Shown one piece after another: positions 1 through 12,120 of a stretch of 64,000 bases of DNA. How positions within the stretch are numbered: position 1 is the stretch's first letter; the number at the start of each line of letters is the position of its first letter. The notes under the pieces are model-generated. The model was given only the letters and a program-made list of their open reading frames with translations, did not search any database and had not been told where the DNA came from. Position numbers and translations under genes: made by a program. Source of the DNA: Flaccisagitta enflata (Eukaryota; Chaetognatha; Sagittoidea; Aphragmophora); assembly GCA_965153355.1 (NCBI GenBank), contig OZ231127.1:54932001-54996000 (forward strand), in the 5' to 3' direction.

Positions 1-42
1 GCAATGAAAAGCCTTAAACCCAAATCTTAAACACGAGTCCAC

Positions 43-160
43 AATCCTAATCATCATAACCAAATCCTGCCTGCAATGCCTAAATTCTTGCTTCAAGGTT
101 CAAATTCAGGTTCAAACTCAAGTTTCAAGGCTAAAATCACCTCCCTGAGGCTTCTGTCAG
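43..160. repeat. Degenerate satellite like the F5 core
   Basis: Repeating CAAGGTTCAAATTCAGG / CTCAAGTTTCAAGGCTAAAA motifs of about 18-21 bp resemble the F5 core without terminal repeats. From here to about 830 I see nothing else. Confidence 0.3.
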
Positions 161-879
161 CCTTTTCATTCCAGATTTTTCTCTATTAAGCACCTTTCCT
201 AAAGCTGATAATGTCTTGTAGGAAAAAAGGCCTTATGTTCTTTTCTAACACCTCTCACATAATTAAACGAACTGGCAAAATGATCAAAATTGATAGAAAT
301 AGTTCATTCAGAGGGTTGAAATTTGACACAGAGGAAGCTGAAATATAGTATTTTCACAAACCGGGGCGAGATTGTGTACCCGGGAAAGTGCATGGCTGCT
401 GGAAAGTGTTATGCCAAAAATCCAGTGAAAGATTTTGACTGATTTTGACGAGGAAACTTTTGATGATGAGACAACATGAATCTCCTTATATTCTACCATG
501 AAATAGGCAAGAAAACAGTTTTCAGGTCCTTGTATCACAAATAGACAATAGTGAGTCAATGGTAACAAGAGGCAGTCGGTGACAGCTGCAAAAAACATTG
601 AAACCCCTTGTCAAATAGAATGGTTTTAGTAACAAATTGGAAGCTAAAATAAAACCAAAGTTGTTATGATATCATTTGATGAAGCTTTTTAAAGCTGTTG
701 GTTGACATGATTTGAGGTTTTTTATAGAACCCTCATAGGAATAACATATTTTGAAATTATCATTAACCTGGACTACTGTTTTCGACTACTGTTTTCGACT
801 TTAAAAACGCAATTATGGACAAGATCTGATCCCAGTTTGCCTAATTTTGTGAGAGGTGTTATTTATGTCACTTTCCTAT

Positions 880-1030
880 ATCTCACTCAGGCCTCTCAAT
901 CATTACATCCAATCAGCCCTCTCAGCCATCACAGATGCCCTCACACGCTTGAAATTAGCCCACTTAGGCTTGAAATTAGCCCACTTAGGCTTTTATTCAG
1001 CCTTCTCAAGCTCAGGCCTGAGCTATATAG
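880..1030. repeat. F5-core-like satellite fragment
   Basis: CACTCAGGCCTCTCAATC, a duplicated 20-mer TTGAAATTAGCCCACTTAGG, and CTCAAGCTCAGGCCTGAGC. The motif CTCAGGCCTG reappears at 1964, on the other side of the AATAC region. Confidence 0.4.
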
Positions 1031-1037
1031 CATTTTT

Positions 1038-1965
1038 GTCAACTATACAATACCAATACAATACTTTCAAGTATTGGGACAATACAATACAATACCAATA
1101 CAATACAATATCCATTGAAATTATATACAATACATTATCATAGCATACAATACAATACAATATATATGATTTTAGATAGTTTTAATAATAAGTGATAAGT
1201 AGTAGTATATATTAAAGTAATCATAGTTAGATGATATACTATAATTTGAAGAAAATATAATAGTTTTAATTATCATAAAAATTTTTTGTTATATAAGAAT
1301 AACTAAAAAATCTTTATATTTTTTTTCATTTTGATAAAAATTCTATTTCATTTTTTATATTATTCTGTTCTTTATCCTTACTAATTTTTTTGTTTTTTTA
1401 CACTTATCTATTTGTTTCCTTTCTTTGTCTAGATCTGATTCTGGTTTTTTTCATTTTATTTGTTTGTATGTTGTTTGTAGTTCACATCTTTTCCTCTCTC
1501 TCTCTGTCCTATAGATTATTTATTTTCCTCCTTCCTCTTCCTCCTCATCCTTCCAGCTTCTGACAACTGATTTTTTTTTATAGATTTTATTCCTCTTCTC
1601 TTTTTTTTTTTTGGTAGGTGTTTATTTCCCCAACCCACCTAATCTGTCATAAGTTCTTCTTCCCCTTCCTCTTTTCATCCCTCACCCACTTTTACTTTCA
1701 GCAAATCCTCTTCTTTTCCTTTTATATCTCAGCTCCTTTATTTCTTTTGTTCTCCCTCAGACCTAGGAATGCTTTTCCTCTTCTTTCATCTCCTTCAGTC
1801 TTTTTTCTCCTTTACATATATTTCCTCACTTTCTCAGATCAGCTTGTAAATATTGTATAGTATTGTATTGTATTGGTAAAAAAACAAAATAAACTACATG
1901 TATTGGGAAAACCCAATACACAAGAATATTGTAAATCCAATACCAATACCCAATACAATCGCTCA
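1038..1965. repeat. AATAC pentanucleotide arrays flanking a pyrimidine-rich core
   Basis: (CAATA)n with CCAATAC variants at 1040-1170, an AT-rich then C/T-rich core (1180-1850), and (TATTG)n at 1850-1880, complementary to the left array. Further CAATACC units run to 1960. The whole block interrupts a CTCAGGCCTG-bearing satellite. Confidence 0.55.
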
Positions 1966-2009
1966 GGCCTGCTCAAGCTGTGTATCGTCTCTCTCAGGCA
2001 TCAATTTCC

Positions 2010-4780
2010 CTCATACAGTTAGAATAAGCTTTGCAAAGCACAATTAGTATAGATGCAGTTCGCTTGAATGCATACCAATGATCTGGGCAAAATCTTTCGA
2101 GACAAACTTATTCACATGCCTCATAAGTGGGCATACCTTGAAAATGGGTGAGCTCTAGCAGCGCTACACTGTAGTGTCACAAGTTGTATCACCTATTAAC
2201 ATATTGACAGAAACAATCTTTAACTTGCATGGAACATTGGCCTGCTAGCATCATTAGAAATCAGTATCTGACTTTACTAACCTCAAGAGTCAAAGCTCGA
2301 ATTCCAATCTTAAAGCTTGTGGCATTCCTTCATAAGTAACGAGATTGCATGGCAGAGCAACAAAAGCTTGGACAAAGAAAGACTTGAGTCTCCAGAAGAA
2401 ATAACAAAAGTGATATTTCATTTATAAAAACAGTCGAGAGCACAATAAATAGAAAATTGAAAAATATTCAACAAACACTCATTCATCAACAAACAGTCAA
2501 TAAACTTGAGATACATGAGTGATAAACAAATTGTGCTCATTTGAAGAATAGTCGGCTTATGCAGTTTTTCTTTCAAACAAGGTCAACCTGATAGTCATGG
2601 GGGAGGAGGCAGAGGGAAAATTATGGCAGATAGATGGACTCTTTGAAAATACGCAGTAGGGTTGCATGCACGCAACCAAGCTGTACCTCAACCCATTTTC
2701 AGGAATCACAGCACGATAACAAAGTGGGATCCCAAGTCACCAGCACTTTGTTACAGTCCGGGATCCCTCATCACCAGCGGACCGTGCCTCATGGATGAGC
2801 ATGCCATGTCCCCTAAATTTGGGTCAAACTTATAGTTCTGTGCATGCAAATCAATAGCTCTTTTCAGCGTGTCCATCAATCTACTAAAATTTTGTTTTAT
2901 AGGCCCTGCCTACCCCTGCATGACTATAAGGTTGAGCTGGTTTGGTAAGAAAAACTGCATTAGCTGACAATTCTTCACATAATGCAATTTCTTTATCACA
3001 TATATACCACAGATTTTTGTCACCAATGAACTACAATTCTATTGAGACTGCAATTCTATTGAAACCATTCCATGTTTTCAAACATTGTTAATCAGCCAAC
3101 AGGGTTTTTTTTATCATAAAAAAAAAATCATTTTTGTCTTAAGTGGTTTTGTCTTAGATTAGTTTTTAATTTTATGAAAATAACTATCACTCAGGAACAT
3201 GGAAATGCAACAAATAGTTCATATTCATGCTATGAAATTGACTTCAGTAATTATTTTCGAATTTGAAATTGTCTAAAAGCCACTCAACATAAAAGAAAGC
3301 AGCCATCCCTCGGTGCATCAGCAGAAGAAAAATCTACAGCATGGATTCCCCATGTAGGGCCTCAGCGCGCACCATTCGGCAGCGCATCACTGACCCCCAT
3401 GGACATGTGGTGTTGGCTGTTGAAGGGTTTCATACAGCATAGCAAAGGGAGCTCCTTAGGCTTCATAGAAACCATAAAATAGGTAATTTTTGGGCCCTTT
3501 CTTTTATTGTTAACTGGCATTACCATTTTCAAGAACATAGCATAAACATGAAATAGCGGTACTACAACTGGCCAGCAATAAATAGCAAAATTGGACAGAA
3601 CCATCTTCAATCTGAAAATATTTGGGAAAAATAATAAAGGGTTTTCAACGTCTAATCAGACAGGGAGGGTGGTTTCAAGAACTGCGCCTCATCACAAAAT
3701 TCAACTCAAACATGACAGACAGGTTAACAAAGGAGTGCCTTTACAATGATTTAATGATGGTAAAAAATTGGTGGCTTAACTTCTTTCTCAAATAAAAAGC
3801 GTTGAAAAAGTATTTGAAAAAAATTTTTCTATCACTAGTTATGTTTACCTTCTTCACTATTTTGGACTGTCACCAATGAAATTCTTATGACACAGACATT
3901 TAAAAAGCTGAAACAAAATTACTACACAAAAACAGACAAAGAGGAACCTTGAGTATCTCTGTACCATAATGAAATTCTTTCCTTGGACTGACAATCTTAA
4001 TACAGTTATGCCATTGGTATAAATAGTTTGTCACTATAATTGCAGAAAATGATTCAACTCTCTCAGACAGTACTTTCACCAATTTTTGCTAATTTTGGGT
4101 AAGGGGAGGCTAAGCTGCCTCTCATTCTTTCTAGGTTAGGCAGTTGCTAATCTTGACTTGGTATGATCTACCATAATGAAACAATCCAGATAAATCCAGT
4201 TGCATAAATCACTAATGTAGATAGATCACTTAGTGCAATATTTCTATTAATGCAAAAAGCCAATGGCAGTATACCTAAAAAAGTAACTAAAGTAAAATTT
4301 TTGAGTAGAATATCATATATAGCATAACATTTTCAATGATTAAACCAGATGATGAACTTGATTGATGCATGTCAAATGCTGTAAAACCATGTTATGTACA
4401 CACTTTGAGTGGAAAGACTTTAAGTTGGAAAGAAGAATTTAGTTATGATCTTTAATGTTGTAAGTTTTTACACAGAGAGGAAGCTACACATATAGTATAT
4501 TTTGTTGTGTTGAAGTTAGCAATATTGTTTCATGGGTGTTAGAGAATTTCAGAATTGATGTTGATATGTGTCCTAAAGCCATGTCTGGATGATAGCTTAG
4601 ACTGCTAAAATGTGAGTGGAGGGTACAAGACAGAAGAAAAGAAGGGGCTCTTACTTAGGTTGCGATCCCACAAGCTCTGTAGGTAGAGTGGGAGAGAAGG
4701 ATATTTGAGATAGGCTGGTAATGAGGATGAGAGAATAAAACCTGCACAGAAGTTCAGGGCAGGCAGAGGGAGTGTAACCC
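2010..4780. other. AT-rich region, nothing identified
   Basis: No splice-linked open frames, TIRs, arrays or recognised repeats. Open frames at 3362-3610 and 3900-4082 have no supporting signal. Possibly unique intergenic or intronic sequence. Confidence 0.4.
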
Positions 4781-4796
4781 ATCCTGCCGAATCAAT

Positions 4797-4961
4797 ATGG
4801 TGGAGTTCCCAAAGACTGACGCTACACCTGAGGTGAATGGCAAAGTAAAAGTAAAAATTGAGACAATCATCTACCTGGGCACCAAAGTTAATAATAAAAA
4901 AGTTTTAAAAATTGTGTGGTCTCCCACTGAGACTGAGTTGAAGCTTCAGATTGCATACTAG
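4797..4961 (+). CDS. Short ORF (54 aa), possible mobile-element remnant
   Basis: ATG at 4797 opens a 54-codon frame ending TAG at 4961. It reads MVEFPKTDATPEVNGKVKVK, then IETIIYLGTKVNNKKVLKIV and ends WSPTETELKLQIAY, with coding-like composition. The stop lies directly before the TGTACTGAAATGACAATAAA motif shared with other dispersed copies (see 4962). That arrangement would fit a retroelement 3' end, but no reverse transcriptase motif is visible. Confidence 0.22.
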   Translation: MVEFPKTDATPEVNGKVKVKIETIIYLGTKVNNKKVLKIVWSPTETELKLQIAY

Positions 4962-5420
4962 CTTGTACTGAAATGACAATAAACAATAAAACCAGAATCA
5001 CAAGTAGTTTATTATGGGGCTGTCTTGGGCTTCCAATGAATCAATTTTGATTGGTACTGTATCTTGCTGTCTGTTTTACCTTTTGAATTTTCAGCTTATG
5101 TGGAAATTCAAAAATTTCTAAAGTGTTTAATTGTTTTGTCTAGTGAGATTTGGAATCGTAGAAAACTACAATTGAAAGGCTTTTTTCAATATTCAAACTG
5201 GAAAAGCAAACAGTCATAAGTTTGTAAACTTTCCTTCTTTTTTTTATCATATATAAACAACTGTTGAACTCAATTTTTTAAACTTTTAAGATAATCTTAT
5301 TTATATCCTACAAATATTAAAAGTGAGCACTTTACTTTTGATGCTTTTTCTGCAGATTCAAATCTGCAAACAACAGAGATTTAAAGTGACACTTTGAAAT
5401 TTTTATTTAGAGAGCTGAAG
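4962..5420 (+). repeat. Dispersed repeat FA, copy 1
   Basis: Contains TTGTACTGAAATGACAATAAA, then GGGCTGTCTTGGGCTTCNAATGAATC, and near 5355 a CAGATTCAAATCTGC palindrome. The same block order occurs near 32697-33100, and inverted near 33490-33250. The AATAAA-like end could be a retroelement 3' terminus. Boundaries are approximate. Confidence 0.45.
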
Positions 5421-5876
5421 GATAATTCAAAGTGGCAAAAGTAAAGGCAGATGCCTTTTTCAGACCAAATATGTCACAGCTCCAAGACAGCGCCACAACA
5501 AGAACTACTTGTAGTTACTTAGATTTTGCTGCTTTTAATGCTTTAGGTACAAGCTATTGCATATGCAACTCAAGAAGACACATATTTTATAATAGAACAG
5601 TTTTTTGTTGAACTTATGTCTATATGCAACTGCTAATTTATAGCTCAACTTGTTTCTAATCTGAAAGTTTTTATTTTATGGTAATAATATCTTTATTTAC
5701 ATATTAATACTGAGACTGTGAATAGAATAACATACTTATAGTCAGCTTTAAGAAAGTTGTTTTCAAAAGAAGTGTGCTGAAAAAACTAAAGGCCATAATA
5801 GAAAAGATGTATGAAAATAACTCACATTGAACATGGACCTCGCTACTCCGACGACCCGCCATCGATCGGGACCAGT

Positions 5877-6320
5877 TGCTTCCGATCAAAACGGCTCGCG
5901 ATCAGACCCCGCTACGCGATCAGACCTGCCACATGCTGATCAGACTCCGGCTTCTCGATCAGACGCGCTTCGATCAGACCAACATCGACTGACCGGACAC
6001 CACCAGGACCCGGCCACTGATCAGACCTGGCCACCTGATCAGATTCCTGCCACTCGGTCAGATCTGGCCACTCGATCAGACCCGGCCACTCAGCTCAGAC
6101 CCGGCCACTCGATCAGACCCGGCCACTCGATCAGACCCGGCCACTCGATCAGACCCGGCCACTCGATCAGACCCGGCCACTCAATCAGACCCGGCCACTC
6201 AATCAGACCCGGCCACTCAATCAGACCCGGCCACTCAATCAGACCCGGCCACTCAATCAGACCCGGCCACTCAATCAGACCCGGCTACTCGATCAGACCC
6301 AATTACTCGATCAGACCTTA
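5877..6320. repeat. 18-bp minisatellite (GACCCGGCCACTCGATCA)
   Basis: The first units are degenerate (5877-6090). A homogeneous block with CGATC follows to about 6180, then a homogeneous block with CAATC to about 6275, then mixed units. Because the period is divisible by three it produces a long open frame of HSIRPG repeats. I do not regard that as a gene. Confidence 0.85.
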
Positions 6321-6399
6321 ATGGCACAACTTGAAGTCCATCAGTTCATAATGGCATGCCTGGCAGTCCATATGATGGTATACCTGGAAGTCCATGATA

Positions 6400-7173
6400 C
6401 AGGGAATACCCTGCCTACTGGGACGAATTTAAATAAAATCTACATATTCTCTGCATCTAAATGGTGGATAAATTCTGACAACAGTTCCAGAGAGAGTTTT
6501 AGAACCGATTTTGTTATCTATTAACTTTGTCATGGTGAGACCAATACTTTGGCCTTAGTATCACTTCTTATGTAAATCATGAAATCTGAAATTGCAAAAA
6601 TTTGCGACTGTGATGTTTTAACAATTCTTCATACTCTTGCCAAATCTAGACAAATCGAGCTACTACACTGGGATTAGTCTTGAATTATAGATAATTCGAT
6701 GTAGTTTCATACTCTACCATTCAAATTGCCTATTTTTAATAATTTTTAAAAATTTAACCAAGTTTCTTGGTGAAATAGTTTGATTTTTGATTTTTTTTCT
6801 TCATTAGAATGAAAAATTTCAAAAAGAAACCCAGATATCATTTTTTAAAGTTTTTTCATAAAACTATATTGATTCCCCATTCAATTTAAGACAAATCCAA
6901 GATTTTAATCCAATCTTTGTTGCAATAGTTAAAAGAAGTGTACGATTGAAGTACTTTGCGCATTTTTTGAAAAAAATTACAAGATTTTTGTCAAATTTTG
7001 GCATTTTTCCATCTTTTTGTGTGCTTTCAGTGTATCATTCAGTTATGATCTTTTCTTAATGATATAAAATCGGTTCAAAAGATCTACCAGAATCTGTTTT
7101 CAAATCAAATTTGTCATTTTCAGAAGAGAAAATATGTCGTTTTCTTTTGTCCCGGTTGGCGCGGTATTCCCTG
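6400..7173. mobile_element. Foldback element (~110-bp inverted termini)
   Basis: The left end CAGGGAATACCCTGCC continues through AGAACCGATTTTGTTATC near 6525. The right end ATAAAATCGGTTCAAAAG (7064) to GGCGCGGTATTCCCTG (7173) is its diverged reverse complement. It interrupts a short direct repeat of the type TACCTGGAAGTCCATGAT, which resumes at 7176. Confidence 0.6.
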
Positions 7174-7865
7174 TAGCATACCTGAAAGTCCATGATGGCA
7201 TGCCTTAAAGTACAACAATTAAAGATTAATCCATAAATGCTGAAACAATTAAAAAAAAATTTTTCTAAAAAAATCATAAGAAAAATTTAAAAAATCAGAA
7301 AAAAATTTAAACAGAAAATTAAAAACAATCTGCATCTCTAAAAATTATAAGTCCAAATGATGCAGATGAGACCAGATATGAGATCTTTCACACTTTTATA
7401 TCTTCTTGACTTGCTCAGAATTTACTGAAATCTAGTAGGGGCATACACTTCTTAAATGAACTCACAACAAGTTTGAACAACATTAAGTGCAAGAACCTTT
7501 ACTACCTTCCCCTATGTAGCTTGAATGTCCAGAATTAATATTACTATAAAATAATTCAATTTCTTCTAAACCAATACTCAGAACTTATCTGAAATCTTGC
7601 AGGGGAGCTTAATTGATTACAATGAACCTTCACAACAAGTTTGAACAACATTGTGAACCTTTACTACCTCCTTCCCCTATGTAAACTACATGAAGTCCAG
7701 GAATGAATATTACTTACAAAATAATAGGTAAAGAATAAATATTCAATGTTAATAGCAGCATGTATGTTATTAATGTCTTGAAATAATAACACTGACCAAG
7801 TTTCATCAACATCTGAGTTGTGGTTCTCAAGTTTTTAAGGGTTGACACGAACAACAAACACACAA

Positions 7866-8265
7866 CACAGCGCAATCTATAGTAGAAAAGCTGGACATTA
7901 GTCCCCCGAGGAATAGCCCTAATTCATTGGTTAAGTTAATTTCAATGGGGGATTTCCTTGGGGAATTCTTCGGGATTAAACTTTGATATTTCTTAGTAAA
8001 GCCCAGTTCACTTTAAAGAGTAATTGTAACAGGGGATTCCCCGGGGGATTCTCCGGAATTAAATTTTGATATTCTTCAGTAAAGCCTGGTTCATATTAAA
8101 AAATAATTATAATAGGGGATTTTCCCAGGGATTCCTCCGGGGAATTCCCTAGGATAAAACTTAGATATTTCAAAAAAAAAACCCGGTTCACTTTAAGGAA
8201 TAATTGTAACGGGGATTCCCTGGGGACTTCCCCAGGGGATTAACATCACTACAGATTGCGCTGTG
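7866..8265. mobile_element. MITE, CACWG termini, 5-bp TSD (copy 1)
   Basis: The left terminus CACAGCGCAATCTATAGTAG and the right terminus (reverse complement) CACAGCGCAATCTGTAGTGA are inverted repeats. The flanks are CACAA at 7861-7865 and 8266-8270. Removing the element plus one CACAA restores the sequence found in the paralogous F3 copy near 25564. The interior is about four degenerate ~95-bp units of the form TTCACTTTAAAGARTAATTG followed by GGGGATTCC-rich sequence. Confidence 0.8.
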
Positions 8266-8334
8266 CACAACAACGGCTTACTACACGATCAAGGCTATGT
8301 TATAGACCACATTGAGAAATAACTCGATGTGGCC

Positions 8335-9760
8335 AAAAAGCTTCAAAATTACAGTCCCTGACTCAGTAGTAAATAGCCCAACAATTATTCACCCCTGTCA
8401 TAGTAGAGAAAGTTTTCTATCATAGAAGAAATAGCCCAAATTATGTATATAGATGGTGGTCCATGAAAAGAATTTAGTTGGGGTGACTTAATAACTATGA
8501 TCGATGTATCTCTGCTTCTAAAAAAAATATTATAATTCTGAAAAAAGTTTTAAAGAGCTTTTGAAAACCAATTTGATAGGAGAAAAATAATGGGAAGGTA
8601 TAAACAGTAGTGGAAAAAAATTTGGAAGTATATGCCTTTTTGCTATAATTTTGCTATTTTCTATTGATTTCCAATATCAATTTCTCTTTGTTTCTAAAAT
8701 TTTTGACAAAACATGTCAAGTTTGAAAAAAACAAAACATATTTTATGTAATCAAAGAGAATTCACAGAAAAACTCACATTTTTTTCAGTAGAATACTGTG
8801 ATTTTTGCCAAAATCATGCTTATGAAAATCGAGGTTTTTTTAAAAACATGGTTTTGAAGGAAAGAAATGCAAAAACTTCACTATTTTGAAAATGTTTGTT
8901 ATTGGGGCCAAAAACTGCAGCTAAAAATCTTTGATTTGAGACCAATCTGAGGTCTGTAGCTCAATTTGTTTAGAAATGAGAGCTTTTTAAAGAAACAGTA
9001 TCCATGGGCAAGGACAGCCAAATTTGTATTATGAGAAATAGCTGCATCACTTTAGGTTGTGAATGTGTAAAATTGTTTACAGGATTGATCTATTTCCTTG
9101 GCACGAGTAAAAATCGTTTTTTATGAGCTTTTTGGAACTTTTTTCAAAATAAGATTATCTTCTCTAAAAGCTGAGATACATCGATTCTTTATGTTACAAC
9201 TGAGTTGGTACACCCTGTACTTGGCCAGCACATTTAGCTTAGCTTAGATTTTTAGTGTGATCAATAAAAAGAATACATGATATGAAAGTTGGATAACATT
9301 ACTACCCAACCCCATCCTAAGGATCCTAAGGATGAGAGCCTTTGGAGCATGTAATGTTTGAGCATGTAAAAATATAAAGAGATTAATAATTAATGTCTCC
9401 ATTTTCAACTATTGTTAGATTCAAATGAGCTCTCCTACAAGTCCTACCTTTTCGTTTTGCCTATTTTCTGAAACGCGCGAGTTTGCCGTTTGCGGCGGGG
9501 ATGACTTTTTGACCGGAGGAGAGAGCCCATTGTCGCAGGAGTCCATAACATGAACCGCTAAAACCTAAGAGAAGTGGGAGAACGAGGGATAGAAAAAATG
9601 ACAAATTTCCACAGCTCAGTAAAATGAAGGGATAGGTAACATCAGCATTGAAGTGAGCGTACTATGTACTCTGTCTTGAAGCTCTGTCTCAGCTCAGTAA
9701 TAACCTCAGACTGATACGCGTAGCTTGCGACAAAAAAAATTTAGGGGAAAATATAACTTT
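8335..9760. other. AT-rich region, mostly unidentified
   Basis: The only recognised piece is TTGAGACCAATCTGAGGTCT, then GTAGCTCAATTTGTTTAG, near 8935. It is shared with 38675-38770, 39535 and 43930, so it is a dispersed repeat fragment. No genes seen. Confidence 0.35.
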
Positions 9761-9769
9761 TAGCGATAA

Positions 9770-10105
9770 CAATCAAAATTATTTTAATTTTTCCAAACAT
9801 TTATAACTACTGGAATATCAGTAATCAGATAAATTTCATCACGGAACATTGTTCAGAATTAAATTTGCTAAAACTTTCTCACAGTATGCTCTGTAAGAAT
9901 ATAGCTGGTTTGGCCGTTGCAAGGGAGCATCATTTAGCAGTTGCTAGCATGATGCCCCTAGGCATCAGCCAAACAACAATATTCTTACAGAACAGACTGT
10001 GGGAAAGTTGTAGCAAATTTATTTCTGTGCAATATTCTATGATAATGTTTATCATAATATCAATATTCTAGTAGTTAAAATGTTTGAAAAAATCATTTTG
10101 TTTTC
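9770..10105. mobile_element. Foldback element near 9.9 kb
   Basis: AAATTTGCTAAAACTTTCTC, then TCTGTAAGAATATAGCTGG (9860-9912), is matched in reverse complement by ATATTCTTACAG, then GGGAAAGTTGTAGCAAATTT (9979-10020). The pairing continues outward at lower identity (CAAACATTTATAACTACTGG with CTAGTAGTTAAAATGTTTG). The apparent 68-codon frame is a by-product. Confidence 0.6.
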
Positions 10106-10637
10106 CGTAGCAACCAAGAAACTCAGGGACAAAGCATCAATTGAATAATTTACATTTTGAATATCAAATTTGTCAAATGAAATTTACAAACTTAAATACC
10201 TTCCTCCAGTTTATGCTGTTATTCCACAAACCCCACCGTACACCCCTGTCAATTTATTCACTTATTTTCTTGAAAATGGGTATAAATTCTGAAATGCCGT
10301 ACTGCTCCTGACCTATTAAAGTACCTTCACCATGTCTCCAACTTGCCAGTCCATCCGAATTTGTGAATAAGCCACTCGCGCTTGAGTAAACTTCTCAACC
10401 CCAGTAGGAAGTGCCATGATCGCAGGCTTTGGTAGCGTTGAGCGTCAGGACCTCAAAAATGTTGAAACAAAACAAGAAAGAAATATGAGACAATGCATGA
10501 AAGTATTGCGGTTTAGCAAAGATAAGGCTGGAGTAAGTGTGTACGAGTTTGAATGAGCATACTAGAAATTGTATCTAGAAGCTCCGCTTTAAACTCAGAA
10601 AAATGGATGTACAATGGCGAGCAGCCCAAACAGAATT

Positions 10638-10805
10638 TGTTTCAAAGCAATTGAATGATGAAACCTCCACTGGCAACTAGCAAAACTAACCACTATCCTT
10701 AATATTTTGGTAATTAGGCTTAACCTAAGATGGGTGGGTTAAGATTCCAATGGGGTTAGAACCCTTGAATATTTCTTTCATCGCCCAATTGCTTTGAAAC
10801 AATAT
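10638..10805. repeat. Short inverted-repeat element
   Basis: TTGTTTCAAAGCAATTGAAT at 10638 and AATTGCTTTGAAACAA ending near 10802 are inverted copies, with GATGAAA and TTTCATC just inside. Probably a small foldback element. Confidence 0.45.
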
Positions 10806-12120
10806 GTTATGAACATACTCCATTCCCCCTCAAAATGACACATACTATATATTTAGATATCCCATTTCAAAACATTGCCTGAAAAAAGTGCAGCCGGAAT
10901 GTAGTGCAGCTCTCCAATGAAAAATGAATCCAGTTCGAAGTTTGAAAGTCAACATATCCATTACTCGGGTAACAAAATTATTGCTGACGGGTGGGCAGAG
11001 GCATATAATGTCTTTGAGCGGCCTATCTGTTGGACAATCACATTTGTCAGTTATTTTCATTTCACCACTAATCCTTCACTAGAATTGCCCCATTTTTGCC
11101 CATGAAGGTTTCTGATGTTAATTTAGCAAGCAAACTGTACTTTTTGTATGCTGCCATCAAAAAATTAAAAATGAAACTTCAGCAAATGAATTGATCCCGC
11201 AATCAAGTCAGTTGCTGGTATTAAAAAAGACTAAAGCAAGATATCAGAACACTTCATAGGCAAAAAATACTCCGTACAATACAGGCGACTGGAAATAACT
11301 ATGTATAGAGTCGTGTACCAGCAACTTTACCCCAGTTTGTCAGTCTGTGAGTCGGTTGGTCCGTCCATACCTTTTTACATTTTATTGCACGTATTGCATC
11401 TATCAAGGTTTGCTCAAACAGAAAAACACTTTTGGTCAAGATCATATTATAGTTCCACGAATCTGACTCACGCTTTTCTTTTTAAAAGAACATGGATTTT
11501 TGAAGTGAAGTTCAATGTTCTTATTTTTGACTTTAATTTGAAACTCAAGCGTTCTCAATATATTTTTAATCTTAAATAAAAATTTCTTTTTACAACATAG
11601 TAACTAAATTTTTATAGATTGTTATACTAATTTATCATTTAAGCAATTGTTTTTTATTTAAGCAATTATCATTAATTAAACTCTTTTGAAAAGTTTAATT
11701 AAAGGAATCAAAAAAATTTTATGGTAATATTCTATATCAACTGATTATCTAAAAAATTATTATTGCAATATATATTTTCAAAACATATTTTAACTAATTT
11801 TGTAAACATGTTTTTAAAAAATGATACATCTATTTTCAAATTTACAGCTCAGCGTATTTTAAAAGTATTTTCATTTTTAAGCCAAGTAGGAGGCTGATAT
11901 TCTTATAAAGTGTTCTTATAAAAAGAAGAGTGTGAAGCCGATAACTTGGATTGACACTAAACATGGAGGATACGTTGACTTTCAGTGTAGAAGCAAAGGT
12001 GGAGAAGGTGGTAGAGTTACTATTCAGGATGTTCGGACGTTTTCGTGCACAGTAGGAATCACCGGGAGGACGTTATATTCAACGGTCTTGATCTTGCACA
12101 CAACTTCGTCAGTATCACAT
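10806..12120. other. AT-rich region with decayed F1/F2 pieces
   Basis: Fragments near 10975 (GCTGACGGGTGGGCAGAGGC) and 11335 (GTCAGTCTGTGAGTCGGTTG) are old F1/F2 copies. The remainder, especially 11560-11920, is AT-rich with no signal. Confidence 0.35.

Larger units (their letters stand above)
5822..8334 (-). mobile_element. F3 hairpin element with nested insertions
   Basis: The terminal hairpin GACCACATTGAG/CTCGATGTGGCC lies at 8305-8334, preceded on this strand by GTTATA (TATAAC in element orientation). The distal third arm CACATTGA is at 5823-5830, next to an 18-bp minisatellite. The body contains two roughly 150-bp tandem units (7420-7715) that match 25740-26045 in reverse complement. 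A foldback (6400-7173) and a MITE (7866-8265) are inserted in it. It has no coding capacity. Confidence 0.6.

Noticed and set aside
5827-6321. 164-codon frame of HSIRPG repeats as a structural repeat protein
   Set aside because: The 18-bp minisatellite is part of a non-coding F3 element. The second F3 copy has a different unit consensus and no matching protein.
7868-8263. hAT assignment for the MITE (CAGCG ends, 8-bp TSD)
   Set aside because: With ends set at CAG the flanks do not give matching 8-mers. With ends at CACWG both copies give exact 5-bp duplications.
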